Assembly: GCA_016869285.1 (NCBI GenBank)
Contig: VGEN01000026.1
Location: 1 to 39,102, forward strand
Source of the DNA: Alphaproteobacteria bacterium
Lineage (GTDB): Bacteria; Pseudomonadota; Alphaproteobacteria; SHVZ01
Reading direction: 5' to 3'
DNA length: 39,102 nucleotides
Position numbers and translations under genes: made by a program
Shown: one piece after another, positions 35,330 to 39,102 of the stretch
Layout: each line of letters begins with the position of its first letter
Numbering within the stretch: position 1 is the stretch's first letter
Notes under the pieces: generated by a model
What the model was told of the DNA's origin: nothing
The model's database searches: none
The model's input: the letters and a program-made list of their open reading frames with translations, nothing else

Positions 35330-36406
35330 CTATGGCTGGGTCCGGGCTTTGAGGATGGCCTGTGCAAGGTCGGACGGGGAAACGCCGGGAAGGTCGAGCG
35401 CGAGAGCGCCGATGGCGCCCTCTACCTCGGATGCGAGGCTCGATCCCGGGCTGATCTCCAGCCCAACGAGGCGCCGGGCCAAGCGTTCCAGGCCGCCGGC
35501 GGGAAAGCAGGTGACGTCGCCCGAGAGCTCGAGACCCTCTATCCGCCCGTCCTTCTCCAGCAGCCGGGCGCGGACCCGGCCGCCCGGGGTTCGCTGCTCG
35601 CCCTCCGTCAGATGGACGCCTTCGGCGATCTTGAAGCCGCCGGTCACCAGCTTGCGACCGATGCGGTGCGTCCAGGCCGGGTCGGCATGGCGGGCCGCGG
35701 CGTCCGCGATCGCCGCGGCCTCTGCGTGCGTGGGCTCGTCATCGGCTGGGTGGACGCCGATCATTCCAGCGACGCGCGCCAGGAACAGCGCCTTGAGCCG
35801 CGCGCGGGAAGGCAGCTCGTCCAGTTGCTCGCGCATCGTCGTCATGTGGTCGGCGAGGCTGCGGCGCAGCAGGTCACGAAAGCTCGGATCCGGAACCCTG
35901 AGGCTCATCGCCATTGTCTCGCGGTCGAAGTCCTGGAGGAAGCTGCCGGCGAGGACGACCGCGGCGCCGATCTCGGCCGCGGCGGTCGCGCCCAGCTTTC
36001 GTCCGTTGATCTGGATGTCGTTCGGCGGGCGATGATCGGCGGCGAGGCCCAGAGCGGCGTAGGTGCCGAGCACCGGCTCGATGAAGCGAGGGAACAGCCG
36101 CTCCGCCCGCTCGGGCGCCATCCTCCGGGGGAAGATGTAGTGGAAGTAGAGCTGATCGCGATCGATCAGCACGGCGCCGCCGCCGACCTCGCGCCGGAGC
36201 ACGGGAAGGCCACGCCCGCGGCAATAGTCCTCGTCGACCTCGCGGGCGAGGTCCTGGTTGGCGCCGACTGAGATATAGGGAGAGGACGCGTTGCAGAGGG
36301 TCAGCACCGGCTCGTCATCCGCCTTCATCGCCGCTGCTATGCCGTAAGGGACGGCGTGTGTGTCGATCGGCACGGCTTGTCCCTGGTCGACGATGCGCAG
36401 GCGCAC
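35330..36406 (-). CDS. Lipoate-protein ligase A-like protein
   Basis: A 358-residue BPL/LplA-family protein. The N-terminal catalytic domain has RREVGGGAVLIDRDQ (residues 71-85) and the conserved lysine K137 in GRKLGATAAAE; the later motif reads AGSFLQDFD rather than the usual HGTLL. A C-terminal accessory region (about 270-358; TGGFKIAEGVHLTEGEQ, GLELSGDVTCFPAG) resembles the LplA C-domain. The start is the GTG at 36406, with GGGAG 6 nt upstream; longer frames overlap the DsrE gene. It probably attaches lipoate or octanoate to a carrier protein. The carrier is likely the GcvH-like protein at 36835, whose operon is divergent 48 bp away. It could also be an amidotransferase. It lies upstream of fdhA on the same strand. 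Confidence 0.8.
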   Translation of the reverse strand: MRLRIVDQGQAVPIDTHAVPYGIAAAMKADDEPVLTLCNASSPYISVGANQDLAREVDEDYCRGRGLPVLRREVGGGAVLIDRDQLYFHYIFPRRMAPERAERLFPRFIEPVLGTYAALGLAADHRPPNDIQINGRKLGATAAAEIGAAVVLAGSFLQDFDRETMAMSLRVPDPSFRDLLRRSLADHMTTMREQLDELPSRARLKALFLARVAGMIGVHPADDEPTHAEAAAIADAAARHADPAWTHRIGRKLVTGGFKIAEGVHLTEGEQRTPGGRVRARLLEKDGRIEGLELSGDVTCFPAGGLERLARRLVGLEISPGSSLASEVEGAIGALALDLPGVSPSDLAQAILKARTQP

Positions 36407-36454
36407 GGTTTCTCCCGGTTGATTATCGCGGGCTTCCACCCGATCATCGGCATC

Positions 36455-36832
36455 GTGCCGAGGAAGCTCATCATCGTGATGATCAACACCGATCCGCGCA
36501 ATGGCGAGGAGCTCGGCGCCCCTTTCCACCAGGCGGCTGCCGCAGCGGCCCTGGACTACGAGGTCCAGGTCGTGATGATGGCGACCGCCGGCCGGCTCCT
36601 GCGCAAGGGCGTCGCCGCCGGATTGACGCTGAAGCCTGGCGGCACCCTGACCGTCTACGACCTGATGCGCCAGGCGCATGAGGCAGGCGCCCGTTTCTAC
36701 GGCTGCCCGGCCAATCTCGAGCTGTTCGACATGACCGAGGCCGACTTGATCCCGGAATGCGCGGGGCTGGTCGGCTCGGCCAACCTTATGCGCCAGGTGA
36801 TGGAGGACGACGTGCGCGTCCTGACCTATTGA
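36455..36832 (+). CDS. DsrE-family sulfur-relay-like protein
   Basis: A 125-residue alpha/beta protein of the DsrE/DsrF/YchN fold. It starts KLIIVMINTDPRNG and includes the EVQVVMMATAGRLLRKG and FYGCPANLELF segments. Cysteines C84 and C102 are candidates for persulfide carriage. The start is uncertain: GTG 36455 is chosen because homology begins there, with ATG 36479 possible; no strong ribosome site is visible. Two bases separate its stop from the GcvH-like ATG, so they form a two-gene unit. DsrE proteins pass sulfane sulfur between partners, which suits a lipoate-linked sulfur pathway. Confidence 0.78.
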   Translation: MPRKLIIVMINTDPRNGEELGAPFHQAAAAAALDYEVQVVMMATAGRLLRKGVAAGLTLKPGGTLTVYDLMRQAHEAGARFYGCPANLELFDMTEADLIPECAGLVGSANLMRQVMEDDVRVLTY

Positions 36833-36834
36833 AG

Positions 36835-37278
36835 ATGGCGACCGCGCGCGGCTGCCAGGTCCCCGACGACCGGCTCTACGAGACCGAGAACATGCTTTGG
36901 TATCGCCGCCGCGAGGACGGGTTAGTGGCGGTCGGGATCACCGCGGTCGCCGTCGCCATGGCGCGCAAGGTCATCGCGATCACGCCGAAGCGGGCCGGGC
37001 GGCCGATCGAGGCCGGGCAGGCGGTCGCCGTGGTGGAGTCGGGCAAGCTGGTCGCCTCGGCCCGCACGCCCTTCGCCGCCGATGTGGTCGAGAGCAACGA
37101 GGATCTGCTCGACCGCCCGGATGCGGTCAATCGCGATCCCTACGGCACCTGGGTGGTGGTCCTGCGCTTCGCCGACTGGGATGCGGTCAAGGCGCGGCTA
37201 GTCGAAGCCGACGCCGCGGCGGCCGCCTTCGAGCGCCGCATGGAAGCGGAAAACTTCAAGGGCTGCGAGGCGCCTTAG
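36835..37278 (+). CDS. GcvH-like lipoyl carrier protein (LbpA-like)
   Basis: A 147-residue homologue of glycine cleavage H protein. The lipoyl hairpin is AVVESGKLVASARTPF with K71 as the lipoylation site. VAVGITAVAVAMARKVIAI (residues 31-49) and VNRDPYGTWVVVL (98-110) match the H-protein core. No gcvT or gcvP is nearby. Its neighbours are DsrE-like and lipoate-ligase-like genes. H-protein relatives in such surroundings (LbpA) carry sulfur on lipoate in sHdr sulfur oxidation, but the shdr genes are absent here. Residues 120-147 form a short C-terminal extension. It ends 2 nt from the convergent radical SAM stop. Confidence 0.82.
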   Translation: MATARGCQVPDDRLYETENMLWYRRREDGLVAVGITAVAVAMARKVIAITPKRAGRPIEAGQAVAVVESGKLVASARTPFAADVVESNEDLLDRPDAVNRDPYGTWVVVLRFADWDAVKARLVEADAAAAAFERRMEAENFKGCEAP

Positions 37279-37280
37279 GG

Positions 37281-39010
37281 CTACTCGGCCGCGACCGGCA
37301 CCGCCTTCTCGTGCTTTGCCACCGACACCCCGCCTTCGAGAAAGGCGCGGTGGAGGACCTGGGCTGTCGAGCGGTGGATCAGATGCGACAGCCCCTCGAG
37401 CGATCGGCCGAACTGGCTGAAATACTGCTCCAGGTTCCGGCGTTGCTGCGCGTCATGGCCGATCGTGAAGGTCCGCGGTTCGGCCTGCCAGAGCGCAAGC
37501 GGATCCATCTGGAACACGTTCTGCCACAGCGCGGCGAAGTCGAAATGCAGGTCGAGCGTGAAGATACGATCGATGTCGAGCGGGCTCGACTTGATCGCAA
37601 GCATCACCTGGCGAAGCTCGCTGATGTACTGCCCGACCTTCGGGTCGCTCAGCACTTGCGCGGCGAGCCGGTCCGCGACAGCCTTCGTCATGATGTCGAT
37701 CACGTCGTCGAGATGCGTCGCCATGCCGAGCGTGCGGTACATATAGACTTGGTTCGTGCCGTACTTGCCGGCGCGATAGCCCTCGAGCGCCTCAGGCGTG
37801 GCCAGGAAGGCCCGCAGCGACTCCTCGTCGTCCCAGAAGTTCCGCTCCTCGTCGGCGCGGTAATCCTCGTAGAGCTTGCGAAGCGGGCTGTCGGGCCGGG
37901 TTGCCAGCTCATGGATGACGCGAATGAGGTCGGAACGCTTGATGCCGAACTGGGCGGCGAACTGATAGAGTTCGGAGAGGATGCTGCCGTTGTTGAAGAT
38001 CGACACGGTGAGGTCGAACCAGCGGCACTCCTGATAATCGGCAAAGGGCATCGTGCGGTTGGCGACGCAGACCGCGTTGTACTCGAAGACGGTATGGCGC
38101 TGGTCGTAGATCCGGTACTCGCCGAAGCAGCGCGGCATGACCCGAAATTTCGTCTCGTACTTCCAGCTGGCGCGGACCTCGGCATCGGCGGCTTCGGTGC
38201 CCGGCAGAGGCACAAACTGATGGCTGTTGATGTCCTGGATGCCCGCATCCAGCATGTCGTAGACCGACTTGACGTGCTTCTCCTTCGTGTCGCCCGGCAG
38301 GCAGAGGATGATCTCGGAGAAGCTGGTCGAGTTGTTGGTCTTCGACTGCTTGGCCATGGTCACGATCGCATCGAAGGCGATGTTGGTGCGCTTGATGTGC
38401 TTCAGCACCTCCAGATCGGTCGATTGGATCGAGGCGCCGACGACCATGCTCTCCTTGAGGATCGAGGCCATCTCGATCACGCGCTGCTTCTGGTTCTTGG
38501 CGGTCGCCGTGTTGACCAGCCTCGGCCAGCCTTTCTCGGCCTTCATGCGCGCGAAGGTGCGGGCGGTGTCGAGATCTCCGGGGAACATGCCCCAGTTGAG
38601 GTCGGCGAGCGTGATGGTCGGAACGTTCACGCGTTCGAAGACATATGCGAGCTCGGCGTCGATGCGCTGCTGGCTGAAGCGCCTCGTCTTGCTCATGTAG
38701 TCGAGGCCGTCATGGCAGAAGGTGCAGGAATAGGGGCAGCCGCGGGAGGTCTGCACCATCGGCGTCAGCTTGCCGTCGAAGAACTGGTCCATCAGCCCCA
38801 TCAGGTAGGGTGACGGAATTGCGTCGTCCAAGCCAAGGAGCCGCGCCGACATCTCGGTGCGAACAAAGCGGCCGCGATCGAAGAAGCGGAGGTTCGGCAG
38901 ATCGTGGCGCTCGGCCTTGACCCGATCGAGATCGTGGGACGCTGCGACCAGGGCATCGGCGAGCGCGATGAAGGCCTGTTCGCCCTCGCCATCGATATAG
39001 AAGTCGGGGC
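37281..39010 (-). pseudogene. Radical SAM protein (B12-binding type), 5' end lost
   Basis: The surviving frame gives about 576 residues from PDFYIDGEGEQAF (the end of a cobalamin-binding-like domain) through the radical SAM core to a long C-terminal region of unknown function. The [4Fe-4S]-SAM motif is RGCPYSCTFCHDG (CxxxCxxC), about 70 residues after ATG 38852 minus the upstream part. Sequence that looks coding continues past that ATG to about 39010, then the frame hits a stop at 39038-39036 inside an inverted repeat. The gene therefore seems cut by an inserted element. An internal start at 38852 could still give a 523-residue protein with the SAM site but no B12 domain. Its role, perhaps linked to the lipoyl/DsrE genes, is unknown. 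Confidence 0.7.
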
Positions 39011-39102
39011 TGTCCCAGATAACTCGGTTATGGAGTTATCATGGGACGGATACGACGGAGCCGATTGGGGGTCTCGAAGCAGGATCGCCTGATCGAACAT
39101 TT
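39011..39102. mobile_element. Probable end of an unidentified mobile element with a long inverted repeat
   Basis: Starting at TGTCCC (39011), GTCCCAGATAACTC (39012-39025) pairs with GAGTTATC-A-TGGGAC (39033-39047): 14 bp with one bulged base around the 7-bp centre GGTTATG. Homology of the radical SAM frame ends just at its edge. A symmetrical site at an insertion boundary is typical of tyrosine-recombinase or transposase ends, but the rest of the element lies beyond the window and I cannot name it. Confidence 0.4.

Noticed and set aside
36897..38813. A 638-codon open frame on the plus strand opposite the radical SAM gene
   Set aside because: It begins inside the GcvH-like gene in another register and has no domain features. 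The opposite strand carries the CxxxCxxC motif and coherent homology.

Overview
The window looks like an accessory catabolic and respiratory region of a high-GC alphaproteobacterium, most likely of the Hyphomicrobiales (rhizobial) type. This rests on overall base composition, the soxBDAG order, the fdh/sel cluster and the general look of the proteins. I cannot name a genus. Both edges are cut by mobile DNA. On the left, an IS3-family element ends at about 350 inside a solute-binding-protein gene. On the right, from about 39011, an element-like sequence with a long inverted repeat breaks a radical SAM gene.

Region 1 (351-7630) is a GntR-controlled catabolic block: a broken ABC solute-binding protein (SBP), an FCD-type GntR regulator, an enolase-superfamily dehydratase, a sulfatase, a second SBP, an aspartoacylase/AstE-like deacylase and an SMP-30 lactonase. 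Two near-identical 11-bp operators (TTGTCAGACAA at 1364 and TTGCCAGACAA at 4057) lie in its two divergent promoter regions. Region 2 (7672-17171) lies between two copies of a 26-bp repeat. It holds two tandem M19 dipeptidase homologues with altered metal ligands, a TetR regulator, a divergent SBP gene, and a heterotetrameric sarcosine oxidase operon soxBDAG. No ABC permease or ATPase occurs anywhere in the window, so the SBPs are orphans here.

Region 3 (17352-25868) holds a small ORF plus an unrecognised protein, a second SMP-30/3-hydroxyisobutyrate dehydrogenase-like/cupin group, a lower-GC SDR, a class III aminotransferase, and a two-subunit N,N-dimethylformamidase homologue. A 151-bp relic made of two IS21-like ends (25882-26032) follows.

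Region 4 (26123-35105, minus strand) is a complete selenocysteine formate dehydrogenase cluster, read right to left: fdhA (in-frame UGA = Sec197, with a SECIS hairpin), fdhB, fdhI, fdhE, selA, selB and tRNA-Sec (selC). Neither selD nor fdhD is in the window. Region 5 (35330-39010) holds a lipoate-ligase-like gene, divergent DsrE-like and GcvH-like (lipoyl carrier) genes, and a broken radical SAM gene. It resembles the accessory half of the lipoate-dependent sulfur-oxidation (sHdr-LbpA) system, without the Hdr-like proteins.

A loose theme links the regions: oxidation of N-methyl and formyl compounds. Sarcosine oxidase gives formaldehyde or methylene-THF, dimethylformamidase gives formate and an amine, and the membrane formate dehydrogenase would pass formate electrons to quinone. 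That link is inference.
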